From assembly GCA_028023455.1 (NCBI GenBank), contig JAQFVV010006203.1:13924348-13988347 (forward strand): a stretch of 64,000 bases of DNA, read 5' to 3'. Below are positions 47,111 through 59,150 of this stretch, in pieces (positions within the stretch are counted from its first letter, which is position 1; every line of letters begins with the position of its first letter). The notes beneath the pieces were generated by a model, which was not told the DNA's origin, searched no databases, and was given only the letters and a program-made list of their open reading frames with translations. The translations under genes were made by a program, and so were the position numbers. The DNA comes from Epiperipatus broadwayi. Its lineage: Eukaryota; Onychophora; Udeonychophora; Euonychophora; Peripatidae.

Positions 47111-47800
47111 GATCTTCATTGAGGTCATGCTAATTTGTTTTCCTAAAACTGTGTGTCAATGTATAGCTAGATGAAATTGAAATATTTTTGTTATTTAATG
47201 TTTGGGTACTAGATAGCAGCATTTATATAGGTTTTGATGGGATTTGAAAATCAAGCAAGCATGAAAATGTTTTGGCGCCATTCACTTGGTCATCTGACTG
47301 TGTAGTCGCCACGTTTTTTTGGACTTGAGTTTATATTATGCAGTAAAATTTTAAATTTCATTCACCTTTTTTTTTTTTGTTGGTTGGTTATATTTTTTTA
47401 AACATCAATATCTATTTTATTTAATTTTATCGATTAATATCTTCAAAATAGATAGATAACTTTGCCTCACATACAAATGGTACGAAAATCAAATTAGCAA
47501 TGAACAAATCATTAAATTTATGCTAGTTTTAATTTAGTTCTTTTCAATTATTTTTTAGCATGAGTTAAATTTATTTTGCTCCAAAAACATATTTACATTT
47601 TACTCAAAATACGTGTTAACCAGCTTTTGCTGGAACACAGGATTCCAAAAATAAAATACGAAAATGTTAGAAATTTTTTAGAATTACTATGGATTCGTTT
47701 TGAAATATATATCCAAGTTTTTATTGATGCATCTAATATTTGAAAACACCAAATAAAATTACCAACGTTGAGATTACCAATTAGTGATAGAATTAGAATA
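47111..47800. other. AT-rich non-coding DNA
   Basis: No gene. GGCGCCATTCACTTGGTC near 47274 is a small GC-richer patch without recognisable identity. Confidence 0.4.
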
Positions 47801-47946
47801 TTTAATACATATTCAATCTAAAATATTTTATTTTTTCCGGATGCATGAAAAATCCACAAGTGGGCAGCATAAGATGGACTGCAGCCACATGCAGCCTAGA
47901 TGCTATGATCTGGACAGCCCTGATGTGAAACATCAGGGCAGAGTTG
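47801..47946 (-). mobile_element. hAT-like transposon end
   Basis: Read on the minus strand from about 47940, CAGGGCTGTCCAGATCATAG is followed by GGCTGCATGTGGCTGCAG and GCTGCCCAC. This resembles the CAGGG-TGTCCAAA--A-GGCC start and GGCCGCATG-GGCCC repeats of many hAT elements. The motif overlaps a 77-codon frame, which I regard as spurious. No second end or transposase found. Confidence 0.45.
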
Positions 47947-49816
47947 TTAATGATTAGTTTTTCCATTTGGAGATTATTGCATTGTTGTAATTGATCACTT
48001 ATTGTAAACATTATATTACTATCAGTGCTAATCACTAGCCATAAAATATTAATAAAGTTAAAGATGTAGAAAATAAACTAAAATCAAATGGGGGTGGGGG
48101 GTGGACTCTTCTTAAGAAAAATAGATACAATCTAGCTATTAATTTATGTACAATTTACATAGATTTTAGTGTTAAAAGATGTAATTATTTTATTGTTACA
48201 TTTTGAATTATAAGTGTCAAATTTAGTCCACCCACAACTTTAACACTATCCGCTCTGGATAAATACAGCAATGATTATTACTAATCATTTATTAAGCTAG
48301 AGATAATCTCAAGCCCAGATATAGACTTTAAATCTCAGTTAAAGATTAATATATTTTTTTTTTAAATTTATACACACACACACGCACAGAATTATTTGCA
48401 TTCTTTATCCCATGTGTAATATCTTTGTAAATATATTAACCTCTACACATTCACTTGTGGAAATATTTATATAAGATTGCATATCTCTTAAATAAATATA
48501 TATGCCTACATTTTTCTAAAAATAAATAATTGATTATATCAATGTAGGAAATGTTTTAATTCCGTTTAAGAAGAACATTTAAATATAATAGTTTTGTTTT
48601 CATTTTAAAATTAATATCTGCATTGCAAAATATTTTTATATATAGTTAAAACAATAATCTTTGCAAATTTAAGATTGTTAATATTTTGAAACAGATATTT
48701 AATAAAAGTACGGTGATAAAAAAGAGAATATGTTTTCTGTGAATAAATATATTTATTAAAAACAAAGTAGAATTATGACTTTAGGTGGAGTAATTGACTA
48801 TTTTTATATTAATAGCCCTCTATTATATGCTTGAGCAATCGTCAGAAGTTAATACTATATTCAAACCCCAAAATATTTTTTAAAACATTTATGTAATAGT
48901 GATTTTGATAAATTTTTATTATGTATGCAGATTGAGGTAGCTAGGTAACAAGATGGTTTGCTATTAGTTAACATTAGCTTAACATAATTTATTCTTGCAT
49001 CTTAAATTTAAATCTATATCATAACTAATGAAGTACTTTACATTATTAAGAAGGAAATTTTTTTAAATACAGAATCACAGATAAAATATCTCTGTCAGGA
49101 TCCCCCCCCCCAAACCTCTGATCATGGTTTCCAGCTTTGGCGCTCCTCAGAGAGGTGCTAGGATAGGTTCAGACACTAGATCCAAAAATACTAACCCTCT
49201 AAAAGTTATCTATTGAGTGGGAAATCTGAAATTTTCAGACATCTACATGTTTTCAAACCCAGCTATCCAACTCAAATAGCTATATGGGGCTGACAGATAT
49301 TTTAAATGCTTTCTCTAGCTAAGCATTTATCACAAAGCTTGTTGAGGAATTGGCAATCCTCATTGTTTATCTTACAAACTTAAGAGTATGGGGTTATGTG
49401 ATCTATGACTCTTATTTTGACTATTTTTAGAATCACAGATATTTCAAAAGATTTCATTTTTAGATGTAGAAACCATTACAAGATTGTTTTCTTGTGCTGA
49501 TTCCCATTGTATCCAATTACTTATAGTATTTGGAAGAGATAAGTTTCATTATAAATATTACTTAATAAAAAATGTACCACATATTACTTTGTTTATAACA
49601 GATCAAATTTAAAAAAAACTTAATACATAAAATCTACTGTACCTTTTTTCTTGCATGGCAAAAGTAAAATGAAAGAAGTAATTTATGCAAATAATATGCC
49701 TAAATCTTAAAAATTATTGAATAATGGATACAATATTTATAAACAAAATCAGCACACTTTAATGTAACAAGAACTTATAAAAAATATACATATATAAAGA
49801 GAACAACCTTTCATTT
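47947..49816. other. AT-rich non-coding DNA with small repeats
   Basis: A G-rich patch at 48090, (AC)n at 48372, a C run at 49102, and a stretch of more complex sequence at 49110-49430 of unknown identity. No gene recognised. Confidence 0.45.
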
Positions 49817-49885
49817 CAGGGATCGGGAATTGGCGACTGCAAAACTGCATGCGTCTCTTTAGTGGAAAAAGTGCAGCTTTCTTAT
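49817..49885 (+). mobile_element. hAT-like transposon end
   Basis: CAGGGATCGGGAATTGGCGA followed by CTGCATGCGTCTCTTTAGTG has the layout of hAT termini of the CAGGGGTCGGCAACC ... GCATGCGGCTCTTT type. No matching opposite end or transposase is visible within several hundred bases. Confidence 0.45.
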
Positions 49886-50409
49886 TTTGAATATAAAAAA
49901 AAAAAATTTAAATTTTATTAAAAATTTAATATATATATATTAGTTTCAACTACCAAAATATTATACATAAGCTTAAGAGTTCTTTGAATCTTACTGAAAT
50001 TGATTTCAAGTTGCAGCTCCTTAAATTTTAATTTTTCTACGTTTTTTTTTATTTTTATTATCAAAATGACTGTCTTAAAAATGTTACTAACTCCTGTTTT
50101 ATACCATCAAAGACTGCAAGAAAATAAGATAAATAAGAAAACTGATAACTCTATCAAAATCGCTAATCACTTATGTAAAAGCTCATCTGCCATATACTAA
50201 TTAATAATCACAAGGGAGGTATGAAAGATAGCATTAGTATTATAAAGTTTGCATAATTTAATTAGCAAAAAATAAATCACACTAGAGATTAAGAGATTAA
50301 AACACAAAAATACTGGCTGATAACTCCATTTCCAAATTACACATTTTTGGATTACATTATAACTCTTGTAGCAACAGCTGTGTCATCTTCATGGTCACTT
50401 ATCTTTACC
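49886..50409. other. AT-rich non-coding DNA
   Basis: A 66-codon plus-strand frame at 50000-50200 has no motif and is not called. Nothing else seen. Confidence 0.4.
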
Positions 50410-50615
50410 TATTCTAGAGCCATTTACTGTAAGCGTGAGGCATCAATGTGGATATTAGATGGTATTGAGCTGTGAAATCTCTGTCTCCAGTCCATTTTTT
50501 AGATTTTACCTTTGACAGTGAAGACTAGGTTTCAAAGTTTTAAAAAAATGCATTTATGTATCTAAGTATCATCTTTTGTTTTATACTATTCAAGTTAATA
50601 TTCTGAATCGCATGT
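50410..50615 (+). repeat. Dispersed repeat (family H), uninterrupted copy
   Basis: It aligns with 34121-34270 plus 36731-36790 and acts as an empty-site relative for the hAT insertion there. Landmarks: TCTAGAGCCATTTACTGTAA, GAGCTGTGAAATCTC, GACTAGGTTTCAAAG, AATGCATTTATGTATCTAAG. Function unknown. Confidence 0.6.
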
Positions 50616-51415
50616 ACATTGATTGTGTAAGTTTACATTAGATGTCTCTGTGATAGAGTGGAGATAAATTGCTCTTAGAATACCTTTGTGGATTAAGCAT
50701 ATCAAAAGACCTAAAATGTATAAAGAAATTAAGTGATTAAAGTTAGTTTATGCATTCACTCCTAATGTATCTGAATGCTGTTACTTTTTATACAAATAAA
50801 TGGGCGCTGTAGACTAGGAAAAAGTATATGTCAAGGGACATTACTCTTTGCACTGTTTTTCACTACTTTACATTAGGTTATAAAAATAAAATACGAAAGT
50901 ATGATAACTTTATTTATTATATACAAAAAAATTTATATTTATCTCCACATTCATTGTTGGTATCTTAATAATATAACAGAAACATAAATATCTGTTATCT
51001 GGAAATAGTTAGGGATGCAATCAATCTGTCAAGCCACATCTAATACTTTTCTAAGTAATCAAAAATTAATCAGCACCTGAATAAATCAGTAGTTGAAAAA
51101 TAACTTAAAAAATTAAAACATTGACATCTATATGACTTTACCATATGACCCATATAGAAACCATTACTGCAATAATAATGACCTTATTCACTTACTAACC
51201 CTTGGTTAAAAGTATATCTCAGTTATATTTTATGCTCATTATTCCTTTCAGTAACACGTGTGTTTATTTAAGATCATACTATTTATTTCACTATAATTCT
51301 AACATCTATTGTAAGCCAAGTAATCATTAAATGCTAAATGTAATAAGGCATTCCTTATTTAATACTATTCTATCCACATTCCTAGCCTAGTTTTTACTTA
51401 TGTGTTTTATCAATG
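50616..51415. other. Non-coding DNA
   Basis: Mixed AT-rich sequence, no feature recognised. Confidence 0.4.
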
Positions 51416-51417
51416 GG

Positions 51418-51605
51418 GAGTTTGAACTTAGATCTAGAGCAGTTGAATTTGTTGTATTCGATGCCCATTTCAGTAAGCAACTATTTTTTTTATCTTTTCT
51501 TGCAACAACAAAAGTCATCAGTTAGAAACTAGTCTAAGAGTACGGGGATAGGACAATGCGAGGAGGGGTGTAATAATGTCTATAACTGGCATCTATTAAT
51601 TACCC
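51418..51605. repeat. SINE fragments (tRNA-like box plus family B piece)
   Basis: GGGGAGTTTGAACTTAGATC (51416) is a B-box-like stretch on the minus strand. At 51515-51605, GTCATCAGTTAGAAACTAGT and the following TCTATAACTGGCATCTATTA match family B in plus orientation. Both pieces are short and diverged. Confidence 0.45.
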
Positions 51606-54600
51606 AAGTTTATAATTAAGTGATTGAATTGGAATGAAAAAAATGAAACCAGTTTGTTCTTAAAAACGCTGTAAGCAATCAACATTTTGATCACCAATAC
51701 CTAATAGTCAAATAAGTTAATTGATTTTTTAAAGTTATTCTTAAATAAGTAGATTGTAAATAAATTGCAAGTATAAAAATAAATTCCTGGGCAGCAATAT
51801 TTAAGATACCAAATGCTTTTTAAAATATTTATTGCCCAGTGTTCATTCTGAAAGTTTATTCAACTGAATAGTAAAAAAACTTAATGTAATATATAATTAA
51901 ATTTCATTCAAAACATACTTATTTTACCCATTAAGATACAAAATACATATGGTATATGGATTTTAAAAATGCATGCAAACAGTTATGACAATAAATCTTT
52001 CACTTTTGTAATGCCATTGTATTGATACACTAAATCCAGCTTAACTATTTGATGCAAATTTATTTTTTTTAATAGGAAATATGCAGGCAAATCTTCACTG
52101 CAATTATATCAGCATCAAACACAGTTTTGCATGATTGCTGTTGAATAATTATTGAAAAATGTAATAGAAAAGTTTATTGTATTATTTAATAAAAGTTTCA
52201 TTGAATAGAAGCACACAAAATAAAAATCTCACATAATGTATAAACTCAAAAAAAAAAAAAAAAATTAAGTGATTTCAAAATGTTATTTTATTTTCAGTAC
52301 AAAATTTCTCTATATCCATTACTCCCGCTATCCACGATTAAATAAATAAAAATTAATAAAAAATAAATTTTTTTATATTTTAATTTTTCAATTTCCAATG
52401 CACATGAAGTATATATATATATGAGTTCAAATGCATAGGGTAATATGGTTTAGTAAAATCTATATTTCAGCTTCTATATCAAGGCTTGAGATTATCTGAT
52501 TTATATATGACAGACTGTCTTATTATATTTGGTATTTATCATATTTTAAATTTTATAAGAAAAAAAATGAAAAATTAGATGTTAGCAGGGTTAATAAGAT
52601 GTAGAATGTGAGATTACTATTCGAATTTACAGTAAGGAATAGAGATCAACTTAAATCAAAGCTTAAAATTAAAATTACAAATGATTTTTAGAAAAACCTA
52701 CTGGACATAAAAATTATTGAAAGTTTATCCAGATGAAATAAATTTTTGATTAATGAGAACGTTCATATTCAAAATAAATTTTTAATGTTGGAAAAAAAAA
52801 AGTTTACAGAAAACATTTAAAAGATTGTGGAATTAAGTTTGGCTTTATGCATATCGATTTAAAAATAAGTTATTTTTAATTTTTAAAAGTGAAAATCTTC
52901 AAAAATATTGCAAATCTTCAGTATCAATTATTTATTTGTAAATCTGTTGCAAAGGATACCCTTCATTTTGCTAAAGAAAATGGTTTAGTTTATAAGTATA
53001 CTTTTAAATTTGAAGATAAAATTCTTAATGGCAAAATTACTTAGAGAGGAATTGTTTTAAGTAGAAAGATTAAAAATAAATAATTTTTAAATTTTTTATT
53101 TATAACATCAGCGTATTATTAATAACATTATTATTATTATTTTCATATAAAACTTTTATCTTTATGTTCATTTAAATTATTAATTTATATTATAATATGT
53201 TGGGACTACTTCCATCATCTATCATTAAATATTGATTGACTAGAAAATTTTAAACTTTTCACAAATAAAAAAATTTGCATATAAATTTTGTTACTTTTTG
53301 TGACTCTTACATTTTGTCCATTAAAAAAAGAGAGGGAAAAAATATTAGAAGTATGTAAGATATATATATAGTATAAAAAAATAGAAATTAGAAATGTAAA
53401 TGTATTGGAAAGATCATAGAGTATTTTTTTAAAAAGAGAGAGAAAAGCAATTGATCCAATGTTACTTGAAATCAGAAAAAGGAACTATGCTGGGTGAGTT
53501 GGAGGGATAGGAGGTGTCATTGCTAAATTGTAGTGATGATTTTCATTATTAACCGCTATTAATCTTCTGCAGGATAACCTTTCCACGTTTAACCCAATTT
53601 TTCAAATGCGTGGCTTATTTTGTCAGCATCACTCACTCAAGGAAATTTCTTTATTCATCTCATCCATGGTCTTATTTTAGATCTATTACAATTTCTTGGA
53701 GTGCAATATAATGTAATTTTTTTAAATAACATGCTTCAATGACATTTCGTATTTAGCTTTTGATATCTGCAAAGTTTTTTTTTTTCTGTGTGGTCTAAAA
53801 TCTATGTATTGTTTTTCTATTAGGCTTGTAATCTTCAATTATGATACTGTATTACATATTATTTATTATGTATTATTAATATTTGTTTTATATATATATT
53901 GTGTATATATATACCAATCATAATGTAGTAGTAAGAATCTTGTAGGAAAGCTTTTTGCTCATTAAATGAATGAATAGCCAGAAGGCTGAAAATAATGTTT
54001 CATTCATTTAAATCCTGTTTATTTCAGAAGGAATTAATTAAGAGTTCCTAGTATTTTAGCAGGAAGTCGTTTAAAATAAGAAAAATAATTCTGGATATAT
54101 AAAAAATTTAAATCCGTATAAAAAAAAAAATGTTTAACTGGTTTTAAAAATATATATACGTTATAATTACCATGGACATGTTTGTATATACATGTGTATA
54201 AATCTGTAGTACCAAATGAAAGTTAAAGTTATATAAGTGTAGCATGAATCATTTTGATACTTCTGTTATTACAATAGATTGTTTTATTTTTTAAATAAGT
54301 CTAATATATTTGTTACTATTGTTTATCGCTAGAGTTCATATGAAATTCGAGTACGGAAGTTCTAGAATTAAACTGCGATCCATAGATCTTGAATTCTAGT
54401 AAACCAGGCAGAATGGCAGACCTAAAAAAACAAACAAATGATTGGCAGCTATGAATTACAGGGAGAAAAAGCTCTCAGTTTAGTCAGTTGAACGGGATAT
54501 ATGTTGTGTTTATCCTGGTACTTTGAAGTTCTGTCACATGACATGTTAAAGCGAATGTACTTTCAGTTTATTTTTATATCTTATCTGATCTATGTTAAAA

Positions 54601-55488
54601 TATCATTTTTTAATACCATTTGGTTTTTATTTTAAAAATTGAAGATTTCTAAAAACGATATTGGTCTTCCTATAATTTTGTAAAATCATGATAAAAGTGT
54701 TTAATAGTTTGGAGACAAATCTGTTTTAAATTTTTTCATTTATGCCAGATTTGAAATAAAAAAACGAAATTGAAAATTGCAAAAAATTTTATCGTTTAAA
54801 ATTGTTTTCTTTGCAATAGTGAATTAAACCTATGCCCGCACGTAGGGCAAAATAGTTCAAGGAGAAGAAGACTTTAAAGGATAGTAATTAGCATCTCTGC
54901 TAATTAAGTTCTTAAGCTCAGATTGCAATGTTTGAAACTGTTTCAGATAGCTGAGGATTTCTAAGCAAGTTTAGGATTTTTTTTCTGGGTTCAGCTCATT
55001 TTCAAATCAGTTAGTTATCCAGTTATTAGTCAATAAATGGGTATTTTATTAGTTTAGGTGATAAAACAACGAAACAACTCTTTGTAGCTGATAGTTGGCT
55101 AAACTGCCCTGTAATATCTTCCCATTGGTTATTATTCTTTAAGGGATTCTGCTAAGGACTTTGTTATGAAAGTGCTTTCTTAGTCTGTTTTTGTATTTAG
55201 AGTGTTATATTTTACCCCCCCCCCCTTCTGTATAGTAAATATAACTGTTCATAGAAATCACGGAATTATATTTCTGTCCTTGTAGGCTAAATCAACCTGT
55301 TTAAAATATTTGACTAACGAAAAGTATACCTGTGTTAGTTAACTCAGATCATTAATGCTTTAATTTAGAACATATCCCCCACCCCCCAGAGTAAAAGTTA
55401 GCCTATAATTAAAATATATAATAGATAACCTTGTGTTAGATGCATTTATATTCACAATTCAAATTAGGTTTTAATACACAACTTTAAA
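51606..55488. other. Long AT-rich non-coding stretch
   Basis: I see poly-A at 52249, (TA)n near 53895 and a C run at 55215. More complex patches occur at 53490-53700 and 54330-54560, the latter with ACCAGGCAGAATGGCAGACC and GATTGGCAGCTATGAATTAC, like an old SINE. The stretch 54985-55120 carries TTATTAGTCAATAAATGGGT, resembling a SINE tail. No gene recognised. Confidence 0.45.
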
Positions 55489-56757
55489 GTGCAAATTTAG
55501 TACGCGATCTCCGCCATTTTGAATTTCAAAATCGACCAAAAGCATCGTCTGACACATGTAAGTGATAAAAAAGTACGCGAAAACGCAAAAAAAAAAAACC
55601 CGAAAACCTTACAAAATAGATATGATATCGCATATTAAAAAAAAAGTAAGGTCAAAACGTGAAAAATCGAAGGTATATATATAAAAGTCAAACTAAAACT
55701 TAATTTATTTTACAATTAATTGTATTTTTTCTTACCAGAAGATGTTCTCTTCGTTTGCAAATTTCAGATTCTGTATCTCATTTTAAATTATAAATCAAAT
55801 AATTTATATTATACAGTATATAGAGAGAGCAAGATTACAAATAGAATAGTTTTAAACCTTAATCAATAAATGGTAGTCATCCTTCGTTAAATTTAATACA
55901 TATTTCTTAGAATCTAAACACTATGCTTTGATATGATGGGGGGGGGGGGGACAGAAATTAAAAAAAAAAAAACCCAACTTTTAAATCTTGTTATTGTTGA
56001 AATTTAGTTATTGTTGTGACATTTGCAATAACAAAAAAATAATCTATGGAATGTAATTTTTAAATATATATATAATTGGATAGGTCAAACAAAACATCAA
56101 ATTGCCTAGTTACAAAAATAATATTAATTTCAGCTAATTTATTAAAGATTATTTAGTTTTCATATGAATACCGATGTTATAGACTGCTTATTTGTACACA
56201 AACGTATATAGAAATTAATATTATTTTTGTAAACTAGACTGTATACTGTATATATATTTACTGGCTTAACTTTATTTCACTAATTTTAGAATCTATAAAA
56301 AGTTATAAAATGGATTTTTTATAGTTTACTTTGAATGATGAGGGAAATTAAATTGTTTGTTTTCCCCTCTTGAGGGAGAGCACAGCAAAACTTTTTAAAT
56401 TTTAAACTCAATAATAACAAGATTTAAAAGTTTTTTTTTTTTTAAAAAAAGTTTCTTTTCTTACCCCCCCCCCCCAATCATATCAAAGCATATTGTTTAG
56501 ATTCTAAGAAATATGTATTAAATTTAACGAAGGATGGCTAACATTTATTGATTAAGGTTTAAAACTATTCTATTTATAATCTTGCTCACTCTATATATAA
56601 ATTATTTGATTTATAATTTAAAATGAGATACAGAATCTGAAAATTTTCATTTTTTTTTTGCGTTTTCGCGTATTTTTTTATCACTTAGATGTGTCAGACG
56701 ATGTTTTTGGTCGATTTTGAAATTCAGAATGGCAGAGATCGCGTACTAAATTTGCAC
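55489..56757. mobile_element. 1.27-kb foldback (long inverted repeat) element
   Basis: Both ends read GTGCAAATTTAGTACGCGAT followed by CTC(C/T)GCCATT inward. The arms match closely through TTTCAAAATCGACCAAAA, CATCGTCTGACACAT and ACGCGAAAACGC, then CAGATTCTGTATCTCATTTT, CCTTCGTTAAATTTAATACA and ATGCTTTGATATGAT to a G run (55938) mirrored by a C run (56464). The left arm has about 165 extra bases (about 55597-55765). A shorter inner inverted pair (CTAGTTACAAAAATAATATT at 56106 and its complement ending 56237) flanks the centre. Arms differ by substitutions, so this is not an assembly mirror. No coding capacity or clear target duplication. Probably a foldback or MITE-type DNA transposon; family unknown. 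Confidence 0.85.
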
Positions 56758-56934
56758 CTGAATTTCTCCCTCCTTTTTTTAATGAAAATAGACACCTTAT
56801 TACTTCCATTATCATCTTTCTGCTAGATGAAGATTTCTCTTAAATTTAATCCGGTTTCTTCTGTCCATTAAACATCACATGATCACCATTCCCTATGCTT
56901 CTTACACAAGCTGTTATAACAGAGGCAAAACTCT
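56758..56934. other. Short spacer
   Basis: Non-coding, pyrimidine-rich near 56765; nothing recognised. Confidence 0.4.
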
Positions 56935-57062
56935 TCATACAATTGCACCACTTAGTGCAGGTCAGAGCAATCAATGGATGCAAGAAGGTTTATGCATAAA
57001 ATCCCTATCTGGTGCCTATTCATCCAATATGCCCACACTAGATTTCTAGCTTGTGTGTTCAG
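56935..57062 (-). repeat. SINE-like repeat (family B), partial
   Basis: CAAAACTCTTCATACAATTG, AATCAATGGATGCAAGAAGG, TTCATCCAATATGCCCACAC and TTTCTAGCTTGTG are family B landmarks. It lies head-to-head with the next copy. Confidence 0.65.
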
Positions 57063-57099
57063 TAGTTTAATACCAAATCTGCAAAATAAGATAATGGTA

Positions 57100-57432
57100 A
57101 AGGTGTAGTTGCTGAACTAGGTTCAGATCTATGACTATACAAATGAATGAGTTTGGATTGAAAACATTGTGAATTCATTTTGGTCTCATAGCTTTATAAT
57201 TAATTAAAAAGGAAAAAGGTGACTGTTGGAGGGTTGTATTAGATCCTAAGATCTAGATACAATGCTCCCAGATCCAAGGTTCCTCACTGATGAAAGCCAC
57301 AAGTTAGAAACTGGTCTGCTGATATTGGATGAGTAGATCCTAGATAGAGATTTTATGCACAAACCTTTTGCATCCATTGATTATTCTGGCTTGCACTAGC
57401 TGGCATTACTATATGGAGAGTTCTGCCTCTGT
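57100..57432 (+). repeat. SINE-like repeat (family B), near full length
   Basis: From GCTGAACTAGGTTCAGATCT (B-box-like) through TTGGATTGAAAACATTG, CCAGATCCAAGGTTCCTCAC, TGATGAAAGCCACAAGTTAG and TTGCATCCATTGATTATTC to ACTATATGGAGAGTT. This is one of the two most complete copies, about 320 bp. No poly-A tail is visible; the 3' end abuts the RTE relic. Confidence 0.7.
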
Positions 57433-58165
57433 TTCTCCTATTTCATAACTTCTACGTGTTACTCCAGCAAATGTTTTTGTTTCTTTCTAGACCTTTGACA
57501 ATCTGTTAGGATCAAGTTTAATACATTCATCTACTATTGATCACCTGTAACAATATATCCAACCCAGCTCTACTTCAGCCTCTTACTTCAGTAATATCAG
57601 TGATATGTTTATTTTCTCACCTTAGTATTTCACTCTCTGTCCATTCTTGTTACTTTCAATATACATTTTTCCATACTTCATTGTGTGCCTGAATTTTTTG
57701 TATTGACTATACTTCTATTAAACACTCAAGTATTAGATCCATATATGAACTGATAAAGCACATTAAAGTTAAAAACTTTTTTAAAATACATAAGAATAAT
57801 TCCATTGAATTCCAATTATTTCTTTCAAAGGCATTTCATCCAAGTTGAGTTGTATGATGAATTTAATTCATTGTTTGCAACTGTATTACTATTCTGAGTA
57901 AGATATAGTTAACTTCTAATTCTTTTTTTTTTTGTGTGTAAGACATTTGATCAATAGTTTAACTTTATTTTTAAGTTTATCTTTAGGTCCATATTCTTGC
58001 TTTCACATGATAACTCTTGTAATATTTCTTGAGTCTCTAAAAATTACATAATTTAAAATAAGATTGATTTTTATTTTTTTGGCTTTCCATTTTAATTCAC
58101 AACATGCTTTCATTAAACTTCAATAAAAGATTTTGGAGATGTGGAATGCCCTTGCAGTTTATCTT
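57433..58165 (-). pseudogene. RTE-type LINE 3' region
   Basis: On the minus strand from 58165, the motifs follow RTE order but in shifting frames. SLETQEILQELSCESKNMDL (near 58040-57980) matches the block after FADD. HTTQLGWNAFERNN (near 57855) corresponds to LGWSAFGRNN. YGKMYIESNK-NGQRVK (near 57665-57625) stands for ME--ML-V-RMDR-RN, and EVELGWI (near 57570) for LKW-WAGH. KVTRRS-like sequence near 57470 precedes the end. Several stops and frameshifts; inactive. The SINE at 57100-57432 touches its 3' end. Confidence 0.65.
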
Positions 58166-58689
58166 ATTAATTGACATTGTGCTCTGTGTGGTTTAAAACA
58201 ATCAGGAATGCATCTAGAGTTTTTTGGGCCCTAGACAGATAAATGAGGGTGATATTTGTTTAACAATTTTTGAAGGTATGTTAATTTATATTAGTAGTTT
58301 GAGATTATTTAAAAATATATAGAATGAAAACAAATAAATAAATAATATTAAATTATTTTAGCAAACTTATTTACAATATCCTCATAATAAAGAGCTTTTA
58401 AGATTTTTGCTCCAGAAAGAGAATATGTAAATAATTTTTACCAGTGTCTGTATAGAAAATAAATGCTCTCCTTCGGGATGCCACCAAATTATTAACAAAA
58501 GATTCCTCCCAAATATGATAGTATTGCACTAAGTTTATTATTGATATATGTTTTTTAAAATTCAATTTAAAAGCCAAAACCAGTGGATTTATTTATTTCA
58601 TGTAATAACGACAAATATTTCTGTGCAGAGCCTTCTTTAAGCTCCTAGGTTTATGTTTATTTTACCAAGTAGGAAATGCATGTGTTTTC
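58166..58689. other. AT-rich non-coding DNA
   Basis: No gene recognised. A small CT/GC-richer patch at 58205-58245. Confidence 0.4.
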
Positions 58690-59150
58690 AATAATAGAGT
58701 GATGGGCTCTGGAACTCACAGTTCTTGGATTGTGGCCTAGCTCTATCAGTTACTGATGATCTAACTTTTTATGAACTTTCGGAGCAATAAATCACTGCCC
58801 TGCAAAGTTTGGCACAGTAGTAGAGCATCTGACTTGGATCAGGAAGTCCTAGGATCAATTCTGACACTCACAACTATGGCACTTGGAACTTGTTATGCAC
58901 TCCTGAGCAATAAAGTCATTAGCCTTTGTTTTTTAGTCCTTCTTGTTTTGGTGTGGCAGCAGAGAGAACATCTTGAGAAAGGAGGTTCCAGGATCAATCC
59001 TGGTGTTTCTCAGATTCTCCCGAGCAAATAACCATTAGCTTTTTTCTTGCCTTGCATGATCTGGTGCAGTTAGTTGAATGTTCGACTTGGAATTTGGAAA
59101 TCCCGGCATATATTCTGGCACTCAGAACTCCCAAGCAACAAAGCCTTTTT
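58690..59150 (+). repeat. Tandem tRNA-like SINE array, about four units (family D)
   Basis: Units of about 110-125 bp each end in a (G/A)AGCAA-AAA--CATTAGCC-like stretch (near 58780, 58908, 59026 and 59138). Unit 2 has GGCACAGTAGTAGAGCATCT then TCCTAGGATCAATTCTGAC. Unit 3 has GTGTGGCAGCAGAGAGAACA then TTCCAGGATCAATCCTGG. Unit 4 has GTGCAGTTAGTTGAATGTTC. These are A- and B-box-like pairs at tRNA spacing. Open frames at 58771-59031 and 59052-59249 are products of the repeats, not genes. The first unit is only partly readable. Confidence 0.7.

Noticed and set aside
55489-56757. Inverted repeat as an assembly artefact
   Set aside because: The arms differ by many substitutions and an indel of about 165 bp, which a mirrored assembly error would not produce.
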